Positions 35,367 through 47,129 of a stretch of DNA of 64,000 bases are shown here, piece after piece. Each line of letters opens with the position of its first letter. Position 1 is the first letter of the stretch. Position numbers and translations under genes: made by a program. The notes under the pieces were generated by a model, which was not told the origin of the DNA, did no database searches, and worked only from the letters and a program-made list of their open reading frames with translations. Source of the DNA: Haematococcus lacustris (lineage: Eukaryota > Chlorophyta > Chlorophyceae > Chlamydomonadales > Haematococcaceae); assembly GCA_030144725.1 (NCBI GenBank), contig JASKMD010000024.1:3959076-4023075 (forward strand), in the 5' to 3' direction.

Positions 35367-37277
35367 CGCCCGCCCCGCCCCGCCCCGCCCCGCCCCGCCC
35401 CGCCCCGCCCCGCCCCGCCCCGCCCCGCCCCGCCCCGCCCCGCCCCGCCCCGCCCCGCCCCGCCCCGCCCCGCCCCGCCCCGCCCCGCCCCGCCCCGCCC
35501 CGCCCCGCCCCGCCCCGCCCCGCCCCGCCCCGCCCCGCCCCGCCCCGCCCCGCCCCGCCCCGCCCCGCCCCGCCCCGCCCCGCCCCGCCCCGCCCCGCCC
35601 CGCCCCGCCCCGCCCCGCCCCGCCCCGCCCCGCCCCGCCCCGCCCCGCCCCGCCCCGCCCCGCCCCGCCCCGCCCCGCCCCGCCCCGCCCCGCCCCGCCC
35701 CGCCCCGCCCCGCCCCGCCCCGCCCCGCCCCGCCCCGCCCCGCCCCGCCCCGCCCCGCCCCGCCCCGCCCCGCCCCGCCCCGCCCCGCCCCGCCCCGCCC
35801 CGCCCCGCCCCGCCCCGCCCCGCCCCGCCCCGCCCCGCCCCGCCCCGCCCCGCCCCGCCCCGCCCCGCCCCGCCCCGCCCCGCCCCGCCCCGCCCCGCCC
35901 CGCCCCGCCCCGCCCCGCCCCGCCCCGCCCCGCCCCGCCCCGCCCCGCCCCGCCCCGCCCCGCCCCGCCCCGCCCCGCCCCGCCCCGCCCCGCCCCGCCC
36001 CGCCCCGCCCCGCCCCGCCCCGCCCCGCCCCGCCCCGCCCCGCCCCGCCCCGCCCCGCCCCGCCCCGCCCCGCCCCGCCCCGCCCCGCCCCGCCCCGCCC
36101 CGCCCCGCCCCGCCCCGCCCCGCCCCGCCCCGCCCCGCCCCGCCCCGCCCCGCCCCGCCCCGCCCCGCCCCGCCCCGCCCCGCCCCGCCCCGCCCCGCCC
36201 CGCCCCGCCCCGCCCCGCCCCGCCCCGCCCCGCCCCGCCCCGCCCCGCCCCGCCCCGCCCCGCCCCGCCCCGCCCCGCCCCGCCCCGCCCCGCCCCGCCC
36301 CGCCCCGCCCCGCCCCGCCCCGCCCCGCCCCGCCCCGCCCCGCCCCGCCCCGCCCCGCCCCGCCCCGCCCCGCCCCGCCCCGCCCCGCCCCGCCCCGCCC
36401 CGCCCCGCCCCGCCCCGCCCCGCCCCGCCCCGCCCCGCCCCGCCCCGCCCCGCCCCGCCCCGCCCCGCCCCGCCCCGCCCCGCCCCGCCCCGCCCCGCCC
36501 CGCCCCGCCCCGCCCCGCCCCGCCCCGCCCCGCCCCGCCCCGCCCCGCCCCGCCCCGCCCCGCCCCGCCCCGCCCCGCCCCGCCCCGCCCCGCCCCGCCC
36601 CGCCCCGCCCCGCCCCGCCCCGCCCCGCCCCGCCCCGCCCCGCCCCGCCCCGCCCCGCCCCGCCCCGCCCCGCCCCGCCCCGCCCCGCCCCGCCCCGCCC
36701 CGCCCCGCCCCGCCCCGCCCCGCCCCGCCCCGCCCCGCCCCGCCCCGCCCCGCCCCGCCCCGCCCCGCCCCGCCCCGCCCCGCCCCGCCCCGCCCCGCCC
36801 CGCCCCGCCCCGCCCCGCCCCGCCCCGCCCCGCCCCGCCCCGCCCCGCCCCGCCCCGCCCCGCCCCGCCCCGCCCCGCCCCGCCCCGCCCCGCCCCGCCC
36901 CGCCCCGCCCCGCCCCGCCCCGCCCCGCCCCGCCCCGCCCCGCCCCGCCCCGCCCCGCCCCGCCCCGCCCCGCCCCGCCCCGCCCCGCCCCGCCCCGCCC
37001 CGCCCCGCCCCGCCCCGCCCCGCCCCGCCCCGCCCCGCCCCGCCCCGCCCCGCCCCGCCCCGCCCCGCCCCGCCCCGCCCCGCCCCGCCCCGCCCCGCCC
37101 CGCCCCGCCCCGCCCCGCCCCGCCCCGCCCCGCCCCGCCCCGCCCCGCCCCGCCCCGCCCCGCCCCGCCCCGCCCCGCCCCGCCCCGCCCCGCCCCGCCC
37201 CGCCCCGCCCCGCCCCGCCCCGCCCCGCCCCGCCCCGCCCCGCCCCGCCCCGCCCCGCCCCGCCCCGCCCCGCCCCG
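35367..37277. repeat. 1.9-kb perfect (CCCCG)n satellite
   Basis: About 382 uninterrupted copies of CCCCG; I saw no variant unit. The opposite strand is (GGGGC)n, able to form G-quadruplexes. Frames of about 650-700 codons on both strands are pure repeat (Pro-Arg-Pro-Ala-Pro or Gly-Arg-Gly-Gly-Ala) and not genes. A 117-bp array of the same unit is at 29273-29389. Confidence 0.97.
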
Positions 37278-37807
37278 TGCCCTAGCCAGTGGCCTTTACC
37301 ATATTGATGCATGTGGTGTTGCATTGTTGTCTTCAGGCGCTTCACGATATAGAACAAGAAGTGCAGGAAGAGCATGCATGGGAGAAGCAGGACTGGCAGC
37401 AGCAACTTTCTATTATCCTATTAGCACGCTGAAGCTGACGGTGCAACCGCGGTAGCAAATGGTAGTCTGGGTATTTATAATTAACCTGGTGCTAGGCGCA
37501 GCTGATTAATCAAAGACGTTTTCAATCACACAATCAAGCGGAAATGTGGCAGTAAAAACTGGAATGGGGGGGATAAGTAGAAATCACCCGCCGCGGTCCC
37601 AGTAGACGCACCTAGCCGGACGTAGTCATTGCAGCAAGCGCTGTCATAACCACAGCACGCTTTGAGGACTGGTTGCATTAGATATTGAGGTTTCCGTGTT
37701 GTGACCGGGTGGGTACTATTCCACTAGATTTCCAGCTTCCATAATCAATCTGGAAATGGGCCGGGTGACAGCAGCACTAGATATTTTGCATGCATTTCGT
37801 TTAGCAA
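37278..37807. other. Spacer between satellite and S1 copy D
   Basis: No supported gene. A fragment cgcttcacgatatagaacaa at about 37339 resembles part of the dispersed repeat at 35211. The right end joins the conserved upstream block of the S1 genes. Confidence 0.4.
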
Positions 37808-37873
37808 GCACTTTCCACGCCACGGTCTTTTCGGCGGCGCACATAGTGCAAGTCTTCTTGTTAGCTACTCGAG

Positions 37874-40127
37874 ATGATGCTGCGTAACCGTGTGTCCACT
37901 GCGCAGCTGCTGCAACGCCGAGTAGTGGTTTCTGCGCCCTTCCTGCGGCCGCTGACTTGCCATGCCGCCGCAGAAGCCACGCCTGAGGCGGCCACAGCCT
38001 CTGTCAAGGTGCGTGGCATTGATGTGTGCATCGGGTGGTGCTCTGCTTCGTCCTCACAGCAATCCATTCCATCCTTCCTCGCTTTGGACTCCCACCGTTG
38101 TATCCCGCAAACCCACCTTGGCTTGCTAGCCCATTCAATGTCTGAAATCCCCACTCATTGCATTTAAAACAAAATAGGTGTTTGCTGGCAAGGAGAGGCA
38201 TACACACATGTGAAGGGCATGTCTTAAGACGTTGATCACGTCCATGATTGCCATGCAGATTGACGAGTTATGCTATGGGAAGGTCACCAAGTGAGATGCA
38301 GACGTCTCTGCGGCCTACAGGCGCCATGCTTGTGCGTCATGCCCTAGGCTGTGCCACCCTGTCACTCCCATTCTAACGTAGGATATTACCTGATATGGCA
38401 ATGGTAACTCTGGACAAAGACATTCCGGCAAGCCTGCACATCAGCATGATCAGCAACGAGCGAGTGGATGACATCGAAGAGGTGTTTGCAGTAGGCGATG
38501 AGCTGAAGGTGGGCATGGCTCTGGCTTGCTAGCAGGCCATGTGTAGAAGTACTATGCGCTGGCAGTATGGGGTTGTGCTAACCGGCAATTGTTCAATGTC
38601 GGGCAAGGGGCCATGGCTATTGCCACAGTGCTAGTGCCTACTGCTGCTGGCACCTACATTTCAAAGAAGCGGCAAGGTACAAGGACAGGCGATACATATG
38701 CGTGTTGGTGTGCTGTGCACCCAGGCAGTGGTGGTCAGCATTGCAAGAAGAACGGGCATAAGGCTGTCCACCAAGGTGCTGGAACTAGTACCGGGGCAGA
38801 TGAAGACCGACAAGCAGGTGAGACTGGAAGGATGACCAAGAGCGCCCAGCCAGGGGGACAAGTAGATTGACGTGTGCCTGCCTGCAGTGGGGCGACAGAG
38901 ACAGGCCTCCATGAACATCCCTCCTATGCCTGCTGAATGGGGAAAGGGAAGGGCATGGGCAGTACAAGGAAGGGGGTGGGAGGTGGGATGCTTGGGATGA
39001 GAAGCAAGGCTGATGTTGGGAGCTGGCTAGAGTGGATGCTTGAGGCAGTGCATGGCCCTGCGTGTACAGGCTGTGTTCGCAAGTGCTGACAAGGGGCTTG
39101 CCCAACACCTTTTGACAAAGAAAGAGATCATGGAGCAGCGCAGGCAAGCTCTGTCCCACCTCCAGGTATGGCTTGTGGGTCACACTCTTTCTGATATGGG
39201 TTACTCCTGTGTCACCCTGATTTCTGTGTACCTGTTCTTATAATGAGACACACCGTTGGTCTCAATGTGCATTGTTTAGACTTTTTAGACAAACAACTAA
39301 GCAGCAGCAGCAGCAGTAGCAGCAGCAGCAATGGTTGCACCTGACCTGCCTGGCGAGGTGCTGTCCTGCTGCCTAGCCCTTCCCACAGCAATGTGTGTCT
39401 GCTGTTGCCCCTCCACCACACTATGATGTGGTCTTAGCCTCGAGAGCTCCTGGCCCTACCTTTCCATGCTTGATGCCTTGGCTCCCGTTGCTAGCCTCAC
39501 TCCTTTGCTGCCATGCTGCTGCCATGCTGCTGTATACAACACTGGCTTGTCATTTGCGGTAGCAGGTTGGCTCGGTAGTAACTGGCACGGTAAAGACGCG
39601 GCGTAAGGATGGCTGGTTGATTGCATTGGATGGTGTGTCGGCACTGGTGCCCAACTTCAATAAGCGCTTGGAGCGAGGTCAAAGCGTGCAGGTGCGGTGC
39701 TGTGCTGGTCTCAAGTGACAGCACACGCATGAGGGTGCATCGTTGAAGGGGCAGGGTGAAAGTGGTTTAGGGATTAGGTGAAGGGAGAGCTAGTGGACAA
39801 ATCCATCTTCATCCCCTACCGCTGCCCGCCAACTCCCTCACCACCCCTGACCCACAACCTTTCATTGCTGTCTTTCCCCACTTCCAGGTTCTCATTACCG
39901 GGATCAGGGAGCAGTCAGCTATGGCAGTTGCCACAACCCGCTTTGAAAAGGCACCAGACGGTACCTACCAGCCCCTGGCCCGCCCCCCTGCTAAGTCAAC
40001 AGAGACCACAGCAGCAGCTGAGCCAGCAGCTGAGCCAGCAGCTGAGCCAGCAGCTGAGCCAGCAGTTGAGCCAGCAGCTAAGCCAGTAGTTGAGCCAGCA
40101 TCAAAGGCTGGAAGCCAGTCACACTAA
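37874..40127 (+). CDS. S1-domain protein copy D, plastid ribosomal protein S1-like
   Basis: Exons 37874-38008, 38259-38290, 38382-38508, 38725-38817, 39070-39165, 39566-39691 and 39888-40127 join in phase to 282 residues, the longest copy. Compared with A and B the first S1 domain has CYGKVTK and NERVDDIEEVF; the second has VSALVPNFNKRLERGQSVQ. The extra length is in the C-terminal tail, with more AEPA-type units (AAEPAAEPAAEPAAEPAVEP and beyond). The leader MMLRNRVSTAQLLQRRVVVS again looks like a plastid transit peptide. It lies downstream of the 1.9-kb satellite and tail-to-tail with inverted copy E. Confidence 0.74.
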
Positions 40128-40494
40128 CAGAGTGGTGCTGGCACTACTAGCTGAATGAGCCTGGCTTGTTGTGCGGGCAGGTGGCAGCTATGCCAACACT
40201 TCACATGCACCGTTCCATCACTTCTTTTTACTACACCATAGACCAAGTATCTGGAGCGCCCTTGACGGTGCCTTTTTTACTGAAGAACACATTTGACGAC
40301 TCTTCACCTTGCAGCTATTTCTTCGTCATGGCGCCTAATGGCCATCAGAAGTGAGCGTGTCAGCGGGGTTGGTTTTGTAGCTGTCAACGGTGTCCCCCCA
40401 GATTTGTGCGGAGAGAGAAAGCCAGGCTCTGACGAACACATCACTATGAACATTAACTTAGATGTGGGCGTAACTTGATTTCAAGAAAGCCCCA
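40128..40494. other. 3' flank of S1 copy D
   Basis: 40150-40320 matches the flank after truncated copy C (33160-33330). No gene seen. Confidence 0.5.
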
Positions 40495-40630
40495 TGGCTG
40501 TGGGTTTATTAGTTCTGCACAAGAGGCGGCCGCCGTGTTTTCTCACAACCGTGCTATCTCAAATGATGTGAGATGTATATGCATGGTCTCCTATGGCTTG
40601 CTTTATAGTGTGTTGTGTGGGCCGACTGGT
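40495..40630. repeat. Dispersed repeat, inverted relative to 51025-51180
   Basis: Its reverse complement matches 51025-51180 with moderate divergence, including the aagcaagccat, ggagaccatgcat and gcggccgcctc blocks. Part of the same unit (gacaaaacggtggccgcctc onward) occurs again at about 61668-61740. Confidence 0.7.
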
Positions 40631-41150
40631 CTACTGGGAGGCATGTGTGCAGCCAAGTTCACCAATTGGGCTCGGCATCACCTCTCACGAGCCAGATTTG
40701 CATCAACAACCTGACCTGCTTGATCCGATTGGTCGAAAGGCTCTTGTTATAGCAGCACAGCTCTTGCTTCAAGTCAAGGTGATATGACCACGAAACAGGG
40801 GGCCACGATTGACAGCTACAAAACTGATCCCGCTAGCCTTTCAACCCTAATGACCATGGGCTTCCCGACGTAGATCAATTGCAACGTCAAGGGTTACTCA
40901 GAATAAAACATCAGTCGTAACGACACCGTCAAGGGGTACTCCAGATACTTGGTACATGGTGTGGTTGAAAAAGTGATGGAACGATGCATGTGAAGTGCCA
41001 CCTGCCCTCAAAGCACGACAAGCCACCAACACAGCCTCACCACATGTGAAGTGCTAACATAGCTGCCATCTGCTCTCACAGCACGCCAGGCCACCATCAC
41101 CAACTGACTGGACTGGAGTTGTCAGCGTCACTCTGTTGGTGTGACTGACT

Positions 41151-43384
41151 TCAAGCGTTTGATGCTGGCTCGGCTGCTTGCTCAGCTGCTTGCTCAGCAG
41201 CTGCTTTGGTCTCTGTTGGCTTGGCACGAAGGCGGGGCAGAGACTGGTAGGTGCCATCCGACCCCTTTTCAAAGCGGGCTGTGGCAAACACCATGGCTGA
41301 CTGCTCCGAGATTTCAGTAATGAGGATCTGCAAGAAGGGGGTCGACAGCAGGAAGGAAGGTCAGGAGCAGAAGTGATAATGATAGGAAATGGTGGGCCAG
41401 GCGTGGTGAAGGGGTTGGTGGGCAGCGGTAGGGAATGAAGATGGATGTGAGGGGTGCCAGCAACAAGGGGGAAGGGGCGAGGGGAGCAGGAGGGGGGAAA
41501 TAGGCGCCACAGCCAGCCTGTCTACCGCCTAGCTTTCCCTGGAACTGGTTCATAACCCACCCTCACCCTTCAACCCTTCCCTGCCCCAATCACATGTGCC
41601 TTGGGTCAGGCCATGGCACTGCCGCTCCAGCCTAGCCCAGCCCAGGTCCGCACCTGCACGCTTTGACCTCGTTCCAGGTTCTGGTCAAGGTTTCTGCGGT
41701 TCACCAGTGCTGACACACCACCCAACTCAATCAGCCAGCCATCATTGCGCCGAAACTTAGCCTTGCCAGTTACCACTGAGCCAACCTGCTACCGCAAATG
41801 ACAGGCCAGGGTCAGATACAGCAGCATGGCAGAAAAGGAGTGTGGTTTGCATAGGAGCAGGGGCATAGAGAGGTAGGGCCAGGGGCTCTTCAGGCTGTAA
41901 GACCACATCAAAGTGTAGTGAAGGGGCAACAGCAGACACACATTGTTCTAGGTAAGACTAGACAGCAGGACAGTACCTTGCCAGGCAGGTCAGGTGCAAC
42001 CATTGCTGCTGCTCAGACCAACTCCATGTATTGGTGTGACAGAGATGTGACCCATATTAGGAACGGGTCCACTAGCCGTACCTGGAGCTGAGTCACAGCT
42101 TGCCGGCGCTGCTCCATGATCTCATTCCTGCTCACGAGGTATTGGGCAAGCCCCTCAGCGGCATTTTTGAACACAGCCTGAACACGCAGGGCCATGCACT
42201 GCCTCAATCATGCACCCTAGCCAGCTCACAACATCGATCTCGCTTCTTTCTCCAGGCATCCCATCTCTCACCCTCTACCTTGTACTGCCCATGTCCTTCC
42301 TTTTCCCCTCTCAGCAGGCATAGATGGCATGGCAGGGACGTTCACATCAAAGAGGCCTGTCCCCATAGCCCCACCTCAGGCAGGCACATTCAACTCTACG
42401 TGTCACCTTGGCTGAGCGCTACTGGTCATCCTTCTGGTCTCACCTGCTTGTCGGTCTTCATCTGGCCCGGCACTAGCTCCAGCGCCTTGGTGGACAGCTG
42501 TACGCCCCTCTTGCTGGTGCTGACTACCACTGCCTGGGAGCACAACACGTCAACACGCATGCGCATCATGCTCCCTCATACCTGTCACTGTACCTTGTAA
42601 TTGCTTGGTGCCAGCAGCCGTAGGAACTAGCTGCAGCAAGACTGGCCCCTTCTATGCCCCTGCACCTTCCCATTAAACAGTTGCCAGTACCCCATGCTGT
42701 CTGCGCCTAGCGCTACTGCACATGGCCTGCTAGCAAGCCAGTGCTGTGCCCACCTTCAGCTCATCGCCTACTGCAAACACATCACCAATGGATTCTACTC
42801 GCTCATTGCTGATCATGCTGAGGTGCAGGCTCGCCGGGACTTCATTGTCCAGTGTAACGGATGCCATAACTGGTGATAATCTATATCATGAGGGAAGCGT
42901 CAGGGCAGCGCAGCAAAGGGCATGTCAGCCAGCAGTGGCAATAGAAGCATGGCGCCATCTCCACCTCACTTGGTGACCTTGCCAGAGTACACCTCATTAA
43001 CCTGCATTGCAATCAGATACGTCACCAACGATTACGACACGCCCTTTACATATGGGCCTCCCTCTCCTTGCCAGCAAACACGTGTTTTGTTCCAAAGGCA
43101 ATATGTGGCGGGTTCAGACTGTAAATGGGCTAGCAAGCCAAGGTGGATTGCATGTTTGCCGCGGTCCGAGTCCAAAGCAAGGAAGGATGGAATGGGTTGT
43201 TGTTTGGACAAACAGAGCACACCTCAATGCACACATCAATGCCACACACCTTGACAGAGGTTGTGGCCGCCTCAGGCGTGGGTTCTGCGGCGGCATGGCA
43301 AATCAGCGGCCGCAGGAAGGGCGCAGAAACCGCTACTCGGCGTTGCAGCAGCTGTGCATTGGACACACGGTTATGCAGCATCAT
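41151..43384 (-). CDS. S1-domain protein copy E (inverted), plastid ribosomal protein S1-like
   Basis: Minus-strand exons 43384-43250, 43001-42970, 42880-42754, 42533-42444, 42177-42082, 41785-41654 and 41327-41151 join in phase to 262 residues. Exon 4 is one codon shorter than in other copies (VVVSTSKRGVQLSTKALE). Exon 6 is 132 rather than 126 bases, like copy A, giving NRRNLDQNLERGQSVQ. Exon 7 starts ILITEISEQSAMVFATARFE, and the tail has AEQA/AEPA units. It is head-to-head with copy F, with about 375 bp between the two starts. Confidence 0.74.
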
Positions 43385-43758
43385 GACAGGTATTCTTAAG
43401 GAAGACTTGCGAGATGTGCGCCGCCTTCAAGATCGTGCCTTGGAAAGTGCTTGCTAAAAGACATGCATGCAAAGTATCCAGTGCCTCTGTCACCCGGCCC
43501 CCTGAGAAGAGGCCCGGCTTCTGTCTCTTAATTATGAAGCAGCTGCAACTACTTGAGATCAGTAAGGGTCAAGACAGCCCCAACCCCGCACATCTCTTCT
43601 TGTCATAAGACAGGGAAGCATATCGGCTGACATGCAGTGCGGATACCTGCCAGTGTAGCAGTGGATATCTTGCATGCTGTACTTTTCAGCTAGCACTTTC
43701 CACGCCACGATCTTTACGTCGGCGCACAAATCGCAAGTCTTCTTGTTAGCTACTCATG
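43385..43758. promoter_or_regulatory. Shared upstream region of divergent S1 copies E and F
   Basis: The conserved upstream block (cactttccacgccacgatct type) is present at both ends in opposite orientation. The two genes could share a bidirectional promoter or have two separate duplicated ones. No TATA box is clear. Confidence 0.45.
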
Positions 43759-46214
43759 ATGATGCTGTATAACCGTGTGTCCAATGCACAGCTGCTGCAA
43801 CGCCGAGTAGTGGTTTCTGCGCCCTGCCTGCGGCTGCTGACTTGCCATGCCGCCGCAGAAGCCACGCCTGAGGCGGCCACAGCCTCTGTCAAGGTGCGTG
43901 GCATTGATGTGTGCATCGAGGTGTGCTCTGTTTCGTCCTCACAGCAATCAATTCCATCCTTCCTCCTTTTTTTACTGGCACTGCTGTAGCTCGCAGTCCA
44001 CTTTGGTTTGCTGGCCCATCTGTTTTAAGTCTGAATCCGCCACAAATTCCTTCAAAAACAAAACACGTGTTTGCTGGCAAGGAGAGGCATACACACATGT
44101 GAAGGGCATGTCTTGAGACGTTGATTACGTCCTTGATTGCAATGCAGATTGACGAGTTATGCTCTGGAAAGGTCACAAAGTGAGACGCAGATGTCTCTGC
44201 TGCCTCTCGGCGCCATGGTTCTATCGTCACTCCTGGCTGACATGCCCTATGCTGTGCCGCCCTGTCACTCTCATCCTGCCATAGGATATCACCAAGTATG
44301 GCATTTGTAACTCTGGACAACAATGTCCCGGCCAGCCTGCACATAAGGATGATCAGCAAGAAGCGAGTGGAAGCCGTAGGAGATGTGTTCTCAGTGGGCG
44401 ATGAGCTCAAGGTAGGCATGGCTCTGGCTTGCTAGCAGGCCACGTGTAGAAGTACTGGGCGCAGGCAGCATGGGCATGTGCTGTACTGTTAATTATTCAT
44501 TGTCAGTAATTGGTAGGTGCAGGGGCATAGAGGGGGAGCGGCCTGATCAAGGGGACAGGGCTAACGCCATATTGCTCCAGCTAGTGCCTACCGCTGCTGG
44601 CGCCATTGACTGGTTAAGGGGCAAGGTGCAATGACAGGTATGAGGGAGCCTGATACATATGCGTGTATTGACATGCTGTGCCCACAGGCAGTGGTGGTCA
44701 GTGTCAGCGGCAGAACGGGCATACAGCTGTCCACCAAGGCACTGGAGCTAGTGCCGGGGCAGGTGAAGACCGACAAGCAGGTGAGACCAGAAGGATGACC
44801 AATAGCGCTCAGCCAAGGTGACACGTAGAGTTGAATGTGCCTGCCTGAGGTGGGGCTATGGATGCAGGCCTTCACGATGTGAATGTTACTCCCATGCCTG
44901 CTGAACAGGTGAAGGGAAGGACATGCGCAGTGCAAGGTAGAGGGTGTGAGGTGGAGTGCCTGGGAAAGAAAGCGAGATTGATGTTGTGAGCTGGCTAGGG
45001 TGCATGCTTGAGGCAGTGCATGCCCCTCCTGCCCAGGCTGTGTTCGCAAATGCCACTGAGGGACTTGCCCAGTATCTTGTGAGCAAGAAAGAGATCATGG
45101 AGCAGCGCCGGCAAGCCCTGACCCGCCTTCAGGTACAGCTTGTGGGTCACACTATTCCTAGTGTGGGTCACTCCTGTGTCACACTGATATCTGTTGCCTA
45201 CATGAGCCAGCTTAGTATTGGGACACACCATCCTAGTCATTTGGTGTCTAGCAAACATCACATGAGCAGATGAGATGGAGGTTGTATATCAGCGTGTCGA
45301 CGACAAGAGCAGCAGTGGCAGCGGCTGTTACAGTGGCTGCTGCAGCAGTATCAGCAGCAGCAGCATTGGTTGCACCTGACCTGACTTTCAAGATGCTGCC
45401 CTGCTGCCCAGCTCGTATCACAACAAAAGTCTGTGTCTGCTGTTGCACAACAAAAGTCTGTGTCTGCTGTTGTTGAAGATGTGGTCTTGGCCTCCAGATC
45501 CCTGACCCACCTCCCTACCTTCCCCTACATCTGATGCCCCAGCTCTTATGCTAGCCTCACTCCTTTGCTGCCATGCTGCTGTATCTAACCCTGGCCTGTC
45601 ATTTGCGGTAGCAGGTCGGCTCAGTGGTAACTGGCACGGCAAAGTTGCGGCGCAAGGATGGCTGGCTGGTTGAGTTGGATGGTGTGTCTGCGCTGGTGCG
45701 CAACTTCAACCTGAAGTTAGAACAAGGTCAAAGTGTGCAGGTGCGGATCTGTGCTGAGCTGTGCTGTGGGGGTAGGGTTAGGGTTAGGGTGGGTTTAGAA
45801 TCAGGTGAAGGGAGAGCTATCGACAAAGAAAGCTAGCAGGTAGGCAAAGGCTGGCTGTGGCGCCCGTTCTACTCCCTGCCGCTCATTCACCACTTCCCTT
45901 GCTTTTGCTGCCAGCTGGCACCCCTTACACCCATTTTCATCCCCTACCTCCCCTGACCCACCATCTCTCATCATTTCTACTTGTGCTCCTGACCTTGGTT
46001 GCCGGCCTCGGCCCTCATCTTGCAGATCCTCATCACTGACATCAGTCAGCAGTCAGCTATGGCGATTGCCACAACCCGGTTTGAAAAGGGGCCGGACGGG
46101 ACCTACGAGCCTCTGCCCCGCCTCCGTGCTAAGCCAACAGAGACCAAAACGGCTGCTGAGCAAGCAGCCGAGCCAGCAGCTGAGCCAGCAGCTGAGCCAG
46201 CATTGGTAGCTTGA
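43759..46214 (+). CDS. S1-domain protein copy F, plastid ribosomal protein S1-like
   Basis: Exons 43759-43893, 44148-44179, 44285-44411, 44688-44780, 45037-45132, 45615-45740 and 46026-46214 join in phase to 265 residues. An ATG one codon upstream (43756) is equally possible; 43759 is chosen because it aligns with the other copies. The first S1 domain reads SGKVTK, LHIRMISKKRVEAVGDVFSVGDELK; the second reads VVTGTAKLRRKDGWLVELDG and LEQGQSVQILITDI. The tail has AEPA units ending PALVA. A short TTAGGG run (45775-45790) lies in intron 6. Confidence 0.74.
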
Positions 46215-46960
46215 AGTCAATCACACCCACAGACGGACGCTGACAACCCCAGTCAAGTCAGTTGGTGATGGTGGCCTGGCGTGCTGTGAGGGCAGATGGC
46301 AGCTATGTTAGCACTTCACATGCATCTTTCCATCACTTCTGTCGACCACACCATAGACAAGTACCTGGAGTACCCCTTGACAATGTTGTTACGACTGATG
46401 TTTCACTCTTAATGACCCTTGACCTTGCCTGTTTTTTTTCTATGACGGGAAGTCAGGTTAGACAAGCAAGGGGAAAATTGGGTACCATGCTGTTCTCCAC
46501 ATTCAGACCACTATTTGCTACCGCGATTGCACCGCTAGCTTCGGCGTGCTATAAAAGTTAGCGGCTTCGAAGCGCAGGCCCGCAGGCTGAACATGGTTGT
46601 TTGGGCCTAAAGTTGTGTCCACGCAACAAGGTCGCTGTAGGTAGCTACATATATACGTATGAAGTCTAAGGCCGGGGCCCGTCTCTCTCGCTAGCCAGGT
46701 CCGTTCAGTCGGTTGTACTGGGTAGCTCGGCTTCCTAGCTCCCGCAAAGCTGTGAATGTTAGTAATGCCCCGCAACCACAAACTCCAGCTCCGAACCCTC
46801 CTATCTGATAACATGTGCGGTGGACTTTGCCTAAAAAGCTGTTTGCGGCTGGCCCGTCCGGCCCTCGACCATACATCATTACATCGAACCTCACATCATT
46901 ACCTTATAACATCCAACCTACATCATCACAAACTGGCACTTGTGTCTCTGTAAACTGGCA
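46215..46960. other. Cluster flank, no supported gene
   Basis: 46263-46340 resembles the flank beyond copy E (reverse complement of about 40975-41120). At about 46452 the dispersed motif gtcaggttagacaagcaagg appears and similarity with the S1 cluster ends. From 46560 to 46900 I see nothing recognisable. Confidence 0.4.
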
Positions 46961-47003
46961 CTTGTGTTCTATGTAAACTGTCACTTGTGTTGTGCGGCAT
47001 TCA
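46920..47003. repeat. Short direct repeats (gtaaactggcacttgtg)
   Basis: Three near-identical copies of aaactggcacttgtg separated by 7-12 bases. Confidence 0.7.
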
Positions 47004-47129
47004 CTGCATGCATGGTATGGGCTAGGGCTCTGGCACTTCGAAGGGTTAGGCTCAGGGTCAACACCGTTTTCAGGGGGCTGAGTAAGGTTGGGCAGGGCAG
47101 GGCTGGGCTCGGCAACAAAGGCAAGCTTT

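Noticed and set aside
35261..37455. Reading frames of about 650-700 codons on both strands (Pro-Arg-Pro-Ala-Pro and Gly-Arg-Gly-Gly-Ala repeats)
   Set aside because: They consist of the CCCCG pentanucleotide, which is open in every frame. No non-repeat domain is attached.
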